Below are positions 27,512 to 36,368 of a DNA stretch of 64,000 nt, one piece after another. The notes beneath the pieces were generated by a model. That model was given only the letters and a program-made list of their open reading frames with translations, did no database searches and was not told the DNA's origin. The DNA comes from Bradyrhizobium guangxiense (GTDB lineage: Bacteria > Pseudomonadota > Alphaproteobacteria > Rhizobiales > Xanthobacteraceae). Where the stretch lies: positions 5,424,501 to 5,488,500 of the forward strand of contig NZ_CP022219.1 in NCBI RefSeq assembly GCF_004114915.1, read 5' to 3'. The position numbers and the translations under genes were made by a program. The first letter of the stretch is position 1. Every line of letters begins with the position of its first letter.

Positions 27512-28765
27512 ATGACCAAGACATCGAAGGACAAGACACCGACAGGCCTGACGCGCCGGACCGTCCTGTCCGGCGCCGCCGCCGTGGGCCTTGCTGGCGT
27601 GGCACGCGCGCAGGCGCCCGGTGAGATCAAAGTCGGGCTGATCGTGCCGCTATCGGGAATCTACACCCGCCCCGGCCAGGTGATGAAGATGGGCGCCGAG
27701 ATGGGCATCGAGCACATCAATGCGCAGGGCGGCATCAAGGCGCTCGGCGGCGCCAAGCTGAAGCTCGTCGTGATCGATTGCGGCGACACCACCGAGAAGG
27801 CCAAGAACGCGGCGCAACGCATGGTGGCGCAAGAGCCCGATCTTGTCGCCGCAACCGGATCCTATCTCTCCTCGTTCACGCTTGCGGTCACCGAGGTGAC
27901 CGAGCGTGCCGAACTGCCGGTGCTGACGCTGTCCTATTCGGATCTTCTGACCGACCGCGGCTTCAAATACATCTTCCAGCCCGCCGCCCCCGCGAGCCGC
28001 CAGTCCGAGCTCGGCCTGCCGACGCTGATGAAGCTCGCCGAGAACGCTTCGGGCAAAAAGCCGAAGACCGTGGCGATGTTGATGGACAACACCGCGACCT
28101 CGGTCGCCACCGCCAAGGCACTGAAGGAAAAACTGTTCGCGCAGGAGGGCCTCCAGCTCGTCGTCGAGGAAGTCTGGACCCCGCCGCTGTCCGATGCGAC
28201 GCCGCTGATCCAAAAGGTCCGCTCGGCCAAGCCCGATCTGCTGCTGTTCATGCCGAACGCGGTGTCGGACGCCAAGCTTGGCCTTGAGAAGATCAGCGAG
28301 TTCGGCCTCGGCCAGGGCAAGATCCCGACCGTGTCCTTCAGCATCACGATCGCCGAGCCGGACATGCTTCAGAGCGTGAGCCCGGAGACGGTGCAAGGCA
28401 TCATGACCATCGTCGCCAATTGGGGCTCGAAGGGCCACGAGGCCCTGATTGCCGAGCTCAAGACCAAATACAAGGAGCCCTGGATGACGCAGAACGTCAT
28501 CTCGACCTATGGCGACATGTGGCTGATGAAGGAAGCCCTGGAGAAGGCCGGCAAGGCCGACCGCAACGCGGTCGCGCAGGCTTTCCGCACCATGGATGCC
28601 GGCCCATCGAAATATTATCCGGGCGGTCAGCTCAAATTCGACGAGAAGGGCCGCAGGGTCGGCGCCGGCGTCGTCATCGTGCAATGGCAATCGGGCGTGC
28701 CTGTCACCGTTTATCCGCCCGAACTCGCGCAGGCGCAGCCGTTCTGGCCGAAGAAATCATCATAG
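27512..28765 (+). CDS. LIV-type periplasmic binding protein, tandem copy 1
   Basis: A 417-residue type 1 periplasmic binding protein. The twin-arginine-type leader contains LTRRTVLSGAAAVGLAGVAR, with cleavage near ARAQ. The mature part begins GEIKVGLIVPLSGIYTRPGQ. The ATG at 27512 follows CAGGGAG; an earlier in-frame start exists but lacks an SD. It delivers substrate to the livH/livMG/livF complex encoded just upstream. The next gene encodes a very similar protein, so this is one half of a tandem duplication. Confidence 0.9.
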   Translation: MTKTSKDKTPTGLTRRTVLSGAAAVGLAGVARAQAPGEIKVGLIVPLSGIYTRPGQVMKMGAEMGIEHINAQGGIKALGGAKLKLVVIDCGDTTEKAKNAAQRMVAQEPDLVAATGSYLSSFTLAVTEVTERAELPVLTLSYSDLLTDRGFKYIFQPAAPASRQSELGLPTLMKLAENASGKKPKTVAMLMDNTATSVATAKALKEKLFAQEGLQLVVEEVWTPPLSDATPLIQKVRSAKPDLLLFMPNAVSDAKLGLEKISEFGLGQGKIPTVSFSITIAEPDMLQSVSPETVQGIMTIVANWGSKGHEALIAELKTKYKEPWMTQNVISTYGDMWLMKEALEKAGKADRNAVAQAFRTMDAGPSKYYPGGQLKFDEKGRRVGAGVVIVQWQSGVPVTVYPPELAQAQPFWPKKSS

Positions 28766-28799
28766 AGCCTTGCGCGATTTTTCAGGGAGGAGAATTGTC

Positions 28800-30035
28800 A
28801 TGACTGCTGAGAGCAAGATCACGATCTCTCGCCGAACATTGCTGGCCGGCGCCTCCGGCACTCTGATCGCATCCCGCGGCTGGGCGCAGCAGCCGTCGGA
28901 GGTGAAAGTCGGCCTGCTGGTGCCGATCTCGGGGCTCTATGCCCGCCCGGGAACGGTGATGCGCGAAGGCGCCGAGATGGCCATCGACCACATCAACGCG
29001 CAAGGTGGCGTCAAAGCGCTCGGCGGCGCCAAACTGAAGCTCGTCGTGCTCGATTCCGGCGATACCACGGAGAAGGCCAAGAACGCAGCCCAGCGCATGG
29101 TGGCGCAGGAGACCGATCTGGTCGCGGCCAGCGGCGCCTATCTGTCCTCCTTCACGCTCGCGGTGACCGAAGTCACCGAGCGCGCAAACCTGCCCATGCT
29201 CACCCTTTCCTACTCCGATCTCATCACCGATCGCGGATTCAAATACGTATTCCAGACCGCCGCCACCGCAGGTTCACAGGCGAAGCAGGCGTTGCCCCAG
29301 CTCATCAAGCTGGCGGAGACGGCCTCGGGCAAGCGGCCGAAGACGGTCGCGATCCTGACCGACAACACGGGCGCCTCAATCGCCTCCGCAAAGGCGATGC
29401 GCGAGGGTCTGCTGGCGGAGAACCAGCTGCAGCTGATCGTGGACGAAACTTTCACGCCGCCGCTGGCAGATGCGACATCGCTGGTGCAGAAGATTCGCTC
29501 GGCCAAGCCCGACCTGCTCTTCTTCCTGCCGACCGTGATCTCGGACGCCAAGCTGCTGCTCGAGAAGATGAACGAGTTCGGCCTCGGTCAAGGCAAGGTG
29601 CCGACCATCTCGTTCGGCATTGCGATCGCCGAGCCCGACATGCTTCAGACCGTGAGCCCCGAACTGCTTCAGGGCGTGCTCACTTGCGTCGCCAGCTGGG
29701 GCGCCAAGGGCCATGAGGCGCTGATCGCCGAGTTGAAGACCCGCTACAAGGAACCGTGGATGACGCAGAACGCGATCTCCACCTATGGCGACATGTGGGT
29801 GATCAAGGACGCGCTGGAGAAGGCCGGCAAGGCCGATCGCGTCGCGGTCGGCGAAGCGCTGCGCACCATGGATGGCGGCCCCTCGAAATATTACCCGCTG
29901 GGCGAGATCAAGTTCGACGAGAAGGGCCGCCGGGTCGGCGCCGGCATGACCATCGTGCAGTGGCAATCCGGCGTGCCGGTGACGGTGTTCCCGCCCGAGC
30001 TCGCGCTGGCAAAGCCCTTCTGGCCGAAGACCTGA
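28800..30035 (+). CDS. LIV-type periplasmic binding protein, tandem copy 2
   Basis: A 411-residue paralogue of the preceding gene product. It shares, nearly unchanged, long blocks such as GDTTEKAKNAAQRMVAQE, LPVLTLSYSDL versus LPMLTLSYSDL, and the C-terminal VQWQSGVPVTV. The leader is ISRRTLLAGASGTLIASRGWAQ-like (twin-arginine type). Differences cluster in the middle (about residues 150-230), where ligand specificity may differ. AGGGAGGAG lies just before the ATG. Retention of both copies in one operon suggests two related ligands for one transporter (inference). Confidence 0.9.
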   Translation: MTAESKITISRRTLLAGASGTLIASRGWAQQPSEVKVGLLVPISGLYARPGTVMREGAEMAIDHINAQGGVKALGGAKLKLVVLDSGDTTEKAKNAAQRMVAQETDLVAASGAYLSSFTLAVTEVTERANLPMLTLSYSDLITDRGFKYVFQTAATAGSQAKQALPQLIKLAETASGKRPKTVAILTDNTGASIASAKAMREGLLAENQLQLIVDETFTPPLADATSLVQKIRSAKPDLLFFLPTVISDAKLLLEKMNEFGLGQGKVPTISFGIAIAEPDMLQTVSPELLQGVLTCVASWGAKGHEALIAELKTRYKEPWMTQNAISTYGDMWVIKDALEKAGKADRVAVGEALRTMDGGPSKYYPLGEIKFDEKGRRVGAGMTIVQWQSGVPVTVFPPELALAKPFWPKT

Positions 30036-30064
30036 CAACGCCCGAACAAGAAACGGAGAACAGA

Positions 30065-30445
30065 ATGGACAAGGCGACCTACGACCGCGGCCTCGAAATC
30101 CGCAAAAGCGTGCTCGGCAACGAGTTCGTCGACAAGGCGATCGCGTCCGCCGACGAGTTCAACCGCCCGATGCAGGATCTGACCACAGAATATTGCTGGG
30201 GCTACGTCTGGGGCCGCGAAGGGCTGACACGCAAGACGCGAAGCTTCCTCAATCTGGCGATGCTCTGCGCGCTCAACCGTCCGCACGAGCTGAAGACCCA
30301 CGTCCGCGGTGCCCTCGCCAACGGCGCGACCAAAGAGGAGATCCGCGAGGTCTTCATGCAGGTCGCGATCTATTGCGGCGTGCCGGCCGGCGTGGACGCG
30401 TTCCGCAACGCGAAGGAAGTCTTCGCCGAGCTCGACAAGAAGTAG
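30065..30445 (+). CDS. PcaC-like carboxymuconolactone decarboxylase family protein (second copy)
   Basis: A 126-residue CMD-family protein related to the one at 19655. Shared blocks include NLAMLCALNRPHELKTHVRG and VAIYCGVPAGVDAFRNAKEV. It probably acts on a lactone or beta-keto acid intermediate of the same pathway. GGAG precedes the ATG, and the gene lies 29 bases after the binding-protein gene and 15 before the SDR gene, clearly within the operon. Confidence 0.87.
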   Translation: MDKATYDRGLEIRKSVLGNEFVDKAIASADEFNRPMQDLTTEYCWGYVWGREGLTRKTRSFLNLAMLCALNRPHELKTHVRGALANGATKEEIREVFMQVAIYCGVPAGVDAFRNAKEVFAELDKK

Positions 30446-30460
30446 CGGAGCGCGGCGGCA

Positions 30461-31228
30461 ATGAAGGGCAAATGGGCGCTCGTGACCGGTGCGACGGCAG
30501 GCCTTGGCCACGCCGTGGCCGAGGGCCTGGCCGGCGCGGGCGCCAACATTGTCCTGCACGATCTCATCGCGCCTGAGCAGGCCGCAGACGCCCTCCACGC
30601 CCGCTTCGGCGTCGAGGTCATCCCCGCCGCTGCCGACCTGGCCCGGCGCGACGCCATCGAGATCATGATGGCCGACTTGCTCGGTCGCTGCGCCATCGAC
30701 ATCCTGGTCAACAATGCGGTTATCAGGCATTTCTCCGCCATCGAGCAGTTTCCGCCAGATCGCTGGGACCAGGCGCTCGCTGTGAATCTGTCGGCGCCGT
30801 TCCACCTGATCCGCCTTGCCCTGCCGGCGATGAAGCAGCGCGGCTGGGGCCGGATCATCAACATGGGCTCGATCTACTCAAGCCGCGCGGTCGAGGACCG
30901 CATCGACTACGTCACCACCAAGACCGCAATCCTCGGCCTGACGCGCGCCGTAGCCATCGAGACCGCCCGCAGCGGCATCACCTGCAACACGATCTGTCCG
31001 GGCACGCTGCCGACACCGGCAATCCTGAACAAGATCGCGGCGATGGCGGAGAACAACGGCCGTCCGGTCGACGACGTGACCCGCAAGTACCTCGGCGAGC
31101 GCCAGCCGACGCAGCGCTTCATCGAAATGGATGCCGTCGCCGCCATGGTCGTCTTTCTCTGCGGTCCCGCGGCAAATGACATCACCGGCGCCAGCCTGCC
31201 GATCGACGGCGGCTGGTCCATCGCATGA
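30461..31228 (+). CDS. Short-chain dehydrogenase/reductase (SDR)
   Basis: A 255-residue classical SDR. The cofactor motif TGATAGLG is near the N terminus, NNAVIRHF replaces the more usual NNAG, and the catalytic Ser is in NMGSIYSSR with the Tyr/Lys pair YVTTK. The late segment ICPGTLPTPAI and the C-terminal ITGASLPIDGGWSIA are standard. It oxidises or reduces a hydroxyl/keto group with NAD(P). It is co-transcribed with a second SDR 23 bases downstream. Confidence 0.87.
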   Translation: MKGKWALVTGATAGLGHAVAEGLAGAGANIVLHDLIAPEQAADALHARFGVEVIPAAADLARRDAIEIMMADLLGRCAIDILVNNAVIRHFSAIEQFPPDRWDQALAVNLSAPFHLIRLALPAMKQRGWGRIINMGSIYSSRAVEDRIDYVTTKTAILGLTRAVAIETARSGITCNTICPGTLPTPAILNKIAAMAENNGRPVDDVTRKYLGERQPTQRFIEMDAVAAMVVFLCGPAANDITGASLPIDGGWSIA

Positions 31229-31251
31229 GCGCATGAAATGGGAGTGTTGCG

Positions 31252-31992
31252 ATGACTGAAGGAACGGGCCAGACCGTCGTGCTGACGGGCGCCGCCGGCG
31301 GCATGGGGCGCGCCATCACCAAGGCGCTGCTGGACAGCGGCCGCCGCGTCGTGCTGGTCGATCGCGACGCCAAGGCCCTTCAGGAGCTGGCGGCGACGGC
31401 GGGCAGCATGGTGTTTCCGATCCAGCTCGACGTCAGCGATGCAAAGGCCGTCGATCGCCTGCCGGAGGTGATCCCCGCGCATTTCAAACCGGTCGATGTC
31501 CTCATCAACAATGCCGGGCACGATATCGGCGGGCGGACGCGCTTCGACGTCGGTTCTCCGGACGATTGGTCCAGCATCATCCAGACCAATCTCATCGGCC
31601 TGATGCGCGTCACCCGCGTGCTCCTCCCGGACATGGTCCGGCGCAACACCGGTCATATCGTCAACATCAGCTCCATCAACGCCGTCCGTATTATTCCGGA
31701 CATGGCGGCCTACAGCACCAGCAAGGCGGGTGTGCACATGTTCACCGAGACTCTCCGGGGCGAGCTGGCGGACACCGCGATCCGGGTCACCGAGCTCCAG
31801 CCCGGCCTGACCAGGACCAACATCATCCTGACCCGCTACCGCGGCGACAAGCAGAAGGAAAAGGACTATTTCGACCAGTTTAGAATGGCGCTCGAGCCGG
31901 CCGATATCGCCCGTTCGATCGTCTTTGCCCTTGATCAGCCCGCCCACGTTCAAATTGCCGAAATGATGATTCTGCCTGTAAACCGGTATTGA
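31252..31992 (+). CDS. Short-chain dehydrogenase/reductase (SDR)
   Basis: A 246-residue SDR with cofactor motif TGAAGGMG, NNAGHDIGG, catalytic Ser in NISSINAVR and YSTSK. It differs from its neighbour in the C-terminal half (RYRGDKQKEKDYFDQFR; DQPAHVQIAEMMILPVNRY), which is typical of the YdfG/serine-dehydrogenase-like branch that acts on beta-hydroxy acids. The TTG of an extended GntR reading frame overlaps its stop codon. Confidence 0.86.
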   Translation: MTEGTGQTVVLTGAAGGMGRAITKALLDSGRRVVLVDRDAKALQELAATAGSMVFPIQLDVSDAKAVDRLPEVIPAHFKPVDVLINNAGHDIGGRTRFDVGSPDDWSSIIQTNLIGLMRVTRVLLPDMVRRNTGHIVNISSINAVRIIPDMAAYSTSKAGVHMFTETLRGELADTAIRVTELQPGLTRTNIILTRYRGDKQKEKDYFDQFRMALEPADIARSIVFALDQPAHVQIAEMMILPVNRY

Positions 31993-32015
31993 ATCATTCC
32001 AACCAAGGCCCGGAC

Positions 32016-32732
32016 ATGGAAAGACGCCGCGATTTGCAGTCGACACTCCGCATCGATGACGTCCCGACCGTCCGGGCGATGGTGGCGCAGAAGCTGCGCG
32101 AGGCGATCATGTCGGGAACGCTGAAACCGGGCCAGCGCCTGGTCGAGCGCGAGCTCTGCGAGATGATGGGCGTCAGCCGCCCCTCGATCCGCGAAGCGCT
32201 GCGCGCCCTCGAGGCCGACGGGCTGGTCAACACGGTCCCGCACCGCGGCCCCGTGGTCTCCACGATCAGCCTGGAGGAGGCCCGGCAGCTCTACGCCGCG
32301 CGCGCGGTGCTCGAAGGCTTTGCCGGCCGCGAATGCGCCAGGCTTCACGATCCGGACGTCGCCCGCCGGATCGGGGAAGCCCTGACGCGGCTGAAGGCGG
32401 CCGCGGCCAAGCAGGATCTCGTCGGCTGTCTCGAGGCCAAGACCGAGTTTTACGCCGCACTGATCGGCGGCTGCCGCAACGCGTTCATCGAACGCGCGCT
32501 CAAGCCTCTGCATGACCGGATTCAGCTGCTGCGGATCACCTCGATGTCGCAACCGAAACGGATCAACAAGAGCCTGCGCGAGGTCACCGCGATCTGGCGC
32601 GCGATCCAGAGCGGCGATGCGGACCTCGCCGAGCGCTGCTGCGTCGACCACATCAATGCGGCTGCGGTGGCCGCACTCGACATGATCGAAAAATCGTCGG
32701 CGGCCAAGGAGGCGGCGCCTTCCGACGACTAG
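32016..32732 (+). CDS. GntR-family transcriptional regulator (FCD type)
   Basis: A 238-residue regulator. The N-terminal winged helix (VAQKLREAIMSGTLKPGQRL; GVSRPSIREALRALEADGLV) is classical GntR. The C-terminal all-helical FCD domain (ARAVLEGFAGRECARLHD; ... CCVDHINAAAVAAL) binds organic acids, usually with a metal ion. It probably represses this locus through the TTGTC-T-GACAA site at 21526 and is released by a pathway intermediate (inference). The ATG at 32016 was preferred over a TTG nine codons earlier. It sits inside the regulated operon, so it would be autoregulated. Confidence 0.88.
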   Translation: MERRRDLQSTLRIDDVPTVRAMVAQKLREAIMSGTLKPGQRLVERELCEMMGVSRPSIREALRALEADGLVNTVPHRGPVVSTISLEEARQLYAARAVLEGFAGRECARLHDPDVARRIGEALTRLKAAAAKQDLVGCLEAKTEFYAALIGGCRNAFIERALKPLHDRIQLLRITSMSQPKRINKSLREVTAIWRAIQSGDADLAERCCVDHINAAAVAALDMIEKSSAAKEAAPSDD

Positions 32733-32756
32733 AACAATGCCGCCAGGGAGTGTTCG

Positions 32757-33731
32757 ATGACGTATCTCGTACGATCGCTGATCCTGCTTGTCCTGCTCTA
32801 TCCCTGCGGTGCGGCCATCGCGGACGACTACCCCTCCCGCCCGGTAACGATGATCGTGCCCTTCTCCGCCGGCGGTCCCGGCGACGTCATCGCACGCATC
32901 CTCGGCAGCGCCATGAGCGCGACGCTGAAACAGTCGATCGTGATCGAGAATGTCGTCGGCGCCGGCGGCACGCTCGGCACCAACCGCGTCGCCAAGGCGG
33001 CCCCTGATGGCTACACGCTGCTCCTGATGCATGTCGGCCAGGCCACCGCGCCTGCCCTCTATGCCAAGCTGCCGTTCGATCCGGTCGGGGACTTCGCCAT
33101 GATCGGGCTCGTCACCGACGTGCCGATGATCCTCGTGGCGAGGCCGAACTTTCCAGCCAAGGATCTCCAAGAGCTCATCGCGCAGATCCGCAACGCCGGC
33201 GACAAGATTACCTTCGGCAATGTCGGTCTCGGCTCAGCCTCGCAGCTCTGCGGCCTGATGTTCATGAGCGCGACAGATACCAAGCTCACGCCGATCTATT
33301 ACAAAGGCGGCGGGCCCGCGCTGAACGATGTCATCGCCGGCCACATCGACGTCTATTGCGACCCCGCCACCGGACCGACGCCCTATATCCAGTCCGGCAC
33401 CATCAGAGGCTACGCGATCACCAGCAAGAAACGCGTGGCGACGCTGCCGGACGTTCCAACCTCGGCCGAAGCCGGCACTCCGGAATTCGACGTGACCACC
33501 TGGTACGGCCTTTACGCGCCGCGCGGCACCCCGAAGCCGGTCGTCAACCTGCTGGTCGGTGCACTCCAGACAGCTCTCAAGGATCCCGCGCTCGTCAGCC
33601 GCTTCGCCGAGCTCAGCATGGCTCCTGTCGACGCCGAGCGCGCCACGCCCGAAGCACTCGAGGCTTTCTTGAAGGCCGAGATCGGCAAATGGGGAAGGAT
33701 CATCAAGGCAGCCGGCATCGAGCCGCAATAG
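32757..33731 (+). CDS. TctC/Bug-family periplasmic binding protein
   Basis: A 324-residue tricarboxylate-binding-like protein. The Sec signal is MTYLVRSLILLVLLYPCGAA, with cleavage near AIAD. It is followed by YPSRPVTMIVPFSAGGPGDV, the family hallmark. GYTLLLMHVGQ and GFGVPRG-type surroundings are conserved. These proteins bind aromatic or dicarboxylic acids for TctAB transporters, or act as sensors when orphaned. No TctA/TctB gene is nearby. It is the last gene of the 12-kb operon and is followed by the palindromic repeat at 33759. Confidence 0.88.
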   Translation: MTYLVRSLILLVLLYPCGAAIADDYPSRPVTMIVPFSAGGPGDVIARILGSAMSATLKQSIVIENVVGAGGTLGTNRVAKAAPDGYTLLLMHVGQATAPALYAKLPFDPVGDFAMIGLVTDVPMILVARPNFPAKDLQELIAQIRNAGDKITFGNVGLGSASQLCGLMFMSATDTKLTPIYYKGGGPALNDVIAGHIDVYCDPATGPTPYIQSGTIRGYAITSKKRVATLPDVPTSAEAGTPEFDVTTWYGLYAPRGTPKPVVNLLVGALQTALKDPALVSRFAELSMAPVDAERATPEALEAFLKAEIGKWGRIIKAAGIEPQ

Positions 33732-33758
33732 GTCCGTTGAAGCTGATCGAGCCCGTTG

Positions 33759-33858
33759 CTAAAGCGCGATGAGATTTAGATGAATCGTCATCGCGCTTTA
33801 GGTTGTTGGTTGCGCATGATCTTTCCGGAAAACCGCTTCGCACTTTTCCGGATCATGC
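33759..33858. repeat. Double-hairpin Rhizobiales-type repeat between convergent genes
   Basis: The first hairpin is CTAAAGCGCGATGA (33759-33772) with its perfect complement TCATCGCGCTTTAG (33788-33801). The second hairpin has GCATGAT and TCCGGAAAA arms against TTTTCCGGA and ATCATGC (33814-33858). It fills the gap between the convergent TctC and SDR genes and touches the SDR stop codon, so it probably serves as a bidirectional terminator. I recognise the form as a dispersed repeat of Bradyrhizobium and relatives; this cannot be checked here. Confidence 0.75.
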
Positions 33859-33859
33859 T

Positions 33860-34606
33860 TTAGCTGTAGAAGATACCTCCGTCCACGTTAAGGGCTTGGC
33901 CGGTCACGAACGCAGAATCATCAGACGCAAAGAACGCCACGGGCCCGACGACGTCCTCGGGCCGCCCGAGCCGGTGCAGGTCCGTGACCTTCTCGAAATA
34001 GGCGACCCGCTCGGGATCGCGGAGATTGTTCATCCCCATCTCAGTCACGATGATGCCCGGGCATACGGCATTGACAGTGATGCCGTAGCCTCCGAACTCC
34101 ATGGACGAAACCCGGGTGAAGCCGACCACCGCCGACTTCGATGCGGCGTAGTGGGACTGTCCCGGACCGCCTGTTCGGGCGGCGAGCGAGGCGATGTTGA
34201 CGATCCGCCCGTATTTGCGCTCCTTCATATGCGCCACCACGGCCTGGGTCATCTGGAAGACGCCGCGCGTGTTGACGGCGAACGTCTGATCCCATGTATC
34301 AGTCGTCAATTCATCGATGGTCGCCAGCCTGAGTATCCCCGCATTGTTGACGAGGACATCGATGTGCCCGAGCCCCTGGATGGCTTCAGCCGCAGTCCGC
34401 CTGCAATCGCCGACATCGCTGACGTCGCCCAGCACTGAAATGCAGCGGCGGCCCAGCTCGTTGACCTGTGCAAGAGTCTCAAGGAGGGCGTTCTCCTGGG
34501 CGGCGATGTCGGTCAGCGCGAGATCGTAGCCGCGCTTTGCAAGGCCAATGGCTATCGCTCGGCCAATTCCGCGGCTTGCTCCCGTCACGATCGCATGTCG
34601 TGCCAT
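33860..34606 (-). CDS. Short-chain dehydrogenase/reductase, FabG-like
   Basis: A 248-residue classical SDR. It has TGASRGIGRAIAIGLAKRG, the NNAG motif, catalytic Ser in NIASLAAR, the YAASK pair, the PG-motif CPGIIVTEMGMNN and C-terminal FVTGQALNVDGGIFYS. It is NAD(P)-dependent. As the last gene of the CoA-transferase-led minus operon, it would oxidise a sugar- or hydroxyacid-type intermediate before or after the kinase/aldolase step (inference). GGGGAG precedes the ATG. Confidence 0.88.
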   Translation of the reverse strand: MARHAIVTGASRGIGRAIAIGLAKRGYDLALTDIAAQENALLETLAQVNELGRRCISVLGDVSDVGDCRRTAAEAIQGLGHIDVLVNNAGILRLATIDELTTDTWDQTFAVNTRGVFQMTQAVVAHMKERKYGRIVNIASLAARTGGPGQSHYAASKSAVVGFTRVSSMEFGGYGITVNAVCPGIIVTEMGMNNLRDPERVAYFEKVTDLHRLGRPEDVVGPVAFFASDDSAFVTGQALNVDGGIFYS

Positions 34607-34661
34607 GTTGCGTTCTCCCCTGTTGTTCGGATGAATGGTCTTTTTTACCGGTATGAAAAGA

Positions 34662-35624
34662 TCAGGCGCGAGCAGGCTTGCGGACCGGAAAGGTGTTCAT
34701 GGCGTTCACGGTCTCCTCGAAGGACACGAGATTGGCGCCCGAACCCAGCCCTGTCGCGACGATCGCGGCCGTCGCGGTCGCAAGCTTGGCGCAGTCGAGC
34801 AGGTCCCAGTCGCGAACCAGCCCCGCGATGAAGCCGCCCGTGTAGGAATCGCCACATCCCGAGGTATCGCGGACCGCGACGTCGAACGCCGGTACCGTGA
34901 ACTGACGTCCGTCGCGTGCCATCACGAAGGAGCCATCGGCACCGAGAGAAATGGCGCAGGCCCCAGCTCCCTTGTCGATGAAGAACCGCGCACACGCAGC
35001 GGGTTCGTCGGTTCCGACCATCGCACTGGTCTCATCGATGCTCGGCATGAAGAAGTCGACATGCGGCAGCAGCGGCTCGACCAGGGCCAGCGTTTCACGC
35101 CGCGCCTGGATGAGATCGAGCGTCGTCGTGCAACCGGCCGCCTTCGCATCGCGCAGCAATGCGACGGAAGGCTCTCCGTCCATCGCGAGCAAGGAACCGA
35201 CCCCGCCGAGATGCAGAATCTTGCTCCGGCAAGCGGCCCTTTGCGTTTCGGGTGCGATCCGCCAGCGGGCGGAGGCGCCTCTTGCGTGCATGACCGGACG
35301 CGAGCCGTCGGGCCTGATCGGCAGGATTGTTGCCGAGGTCGGACTGTCGGCCATCCGCTCCATGAGAGAGATGTCGATGCCTTCGCGCTCCAGCGCGTTC
35401 AGCATCCAGTCGGCCTTCTCGTCGGAGCCGACGGCGCCAACTGCGAGCGCCTTCAGACCGAGCCGCGCGCAAGGAATGACCGTTCCGCCGGCGGTGCCAG
35501 CGACCGCCAGCCGAATTTCCTCGATCAGCAAGCGGCCGCCACCGGGCGGAATCTCGGTCACCGGGACCCCAAGAATATCCAGAATATAAGTGCCGCAGAC
35601 GCTGACGTCGTGAGAGTGTGCCAT
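34662..35624 (-). CDS. PfkB-family carbohydrate kinase
   Basis: A 320-residue ribokinase/PfkB kinase. The N-terminal substrate loop has the di-glycine region (AGTAGGTVIPCARLG), and the C-terminal signature is DTSGCGDSYTGGFIAGL with the catalytic Asp. It phosphorylates a sugar or sugar acid with ATP. Adjacent to a class II aldolase and an SDR, it suggests a phosphorylate-then-cleave route for a pentose or deoxy-sugar-like intermediate (inference). The substrate is unknown. Confidence 0.87.
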   Translation of the reverse strand: MAHSHDVSVCGTYILDILGVPVTEIPPGGGRLLIEEIRLAVAGTAGGTVIPCARLGLKALAVGAVGSDEKADWMLNALEREGIDISLMERMADSPTSATILPIRPDGSRPVMHARGASARWRIAPETQRAACRSKILHLGGVGSLLAMDGEPSVALLRDAKAAGCTTTLDLIQARRETLALVEPLLPHVDFFMPSIDETSAMVGTDEPAACARFFIDKGAGACAISLGADGSFVMARDGRQFTVPAFDVAVRDTSGCGDSYTGGFIAGLVRDWDLLDCAKLATATAAIVATGLGSGANLVSFEETVNAMNTFPVRKPARA

Positions 35625-35656
35625 GAGTTCTCGCAGGACAATGGTTGGATCGTGAT

Positions 35657-36349
35657 TTAGCTCGACCGCTGGGGAATCTTGGGCGTGCCGCCGTTATCGC
35701 GCAGGCCGTACTGTCCCCATCGCTTCAGGATGCTGTCGATTTCCTCGTTGGGCAGCAGCGGAGGAGAGCCAAGTTGAAGACAGCCGTGATACTGCTTGGC
35801 GAGCACCTCAACCTCCACTGCGAGCCACAGGGCCTTGCGCAGGTTGGGGCCGATGGCGATCAATCCGTGATGTGCGAGGAGGCAGGCCCGGCGATAGCGA
35901 AGCGCGTTCAGGGCCGCCTGCGACAGCTCGGCGGTGCCGTATTGAGCATAGGGCGCACAGGGGATGTCGTTTCCGCCGGCTGCGGCGATCATGTAGTGAA
36001 TCGCAGGGATGGAGCGGTTCATGATCGCGATGATGGTGCAGAAGACCGGATGGGCGTGGACGACGGCGCCGACCTCCGGCTTCGATTTCAGGATGTCGAG
36101 GTGAAAGCGCCACTCCGTCGACGGAACGTTGCCGGCCGACGCGGTCCACGAGCCGTCCCACTTCATGGCCACGATATCTTCGGGCTTCATGCGGTCGTAT
36201 GGAACACCGGACGGCGTGAGCAGGATGCCGTCGTCGGTTCGGACGCTGATGTTTCCGGACGTTCCCTGGTTGATGCCTTGCGCCGCCATCTCGCGGCACG
36301 CGTCGATGATGGACTGGCGAAGTTCGAGCTCTGCTTCGCGGCTGGTCAT
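35657..36349 (-). CDS. Class II aldolase/adducin-family protein (fuculose-phosphate-aldolase-like)
   Basis: A 230-residue zinc aldolase. GTSGNISVRTDDGILLTPSG near the start is the phosphate-binding region. The metal ligands are in VVHAHPVFC and a later LLAHHGLIAIG, with a candidate catalytic Glu in PSTEWRFH. The family cleaves phosphorylated sugars (L-fuculose-1-P, L-ribulose-5-P epimerase and relatives) to dihydroxyacetone phosphate plus an aldehyde. It presumably takes the product of the PfkB kinase encoded 32 bases downstream. GGGGGAG precedes its ATG. Confidence 0.87.
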   Translation of the reverse strand: MTSREAELELRQSIIDACREMAAQGINQGTSGNISVRTDDGILLTPSGVPYDRMKPEDIVAMKWDGSWTASAGNVPSTEWRFHLDILKSKPEVGAVVHAHPVFCTIIAIMNRSIPAIHYMIAAAGGNDIPCAPYAQYGTAELSQAALNALRYRRACLLAHHGLIAIGPNLRKALWLAVEVEVLAKQYHGCLQLGSPPLLPNEEIDSILKRWGQYGLRDNGGTPKIPQRSS

Positions 36350-36368
36350 ACGCTGCTCCCCCTCTCGT

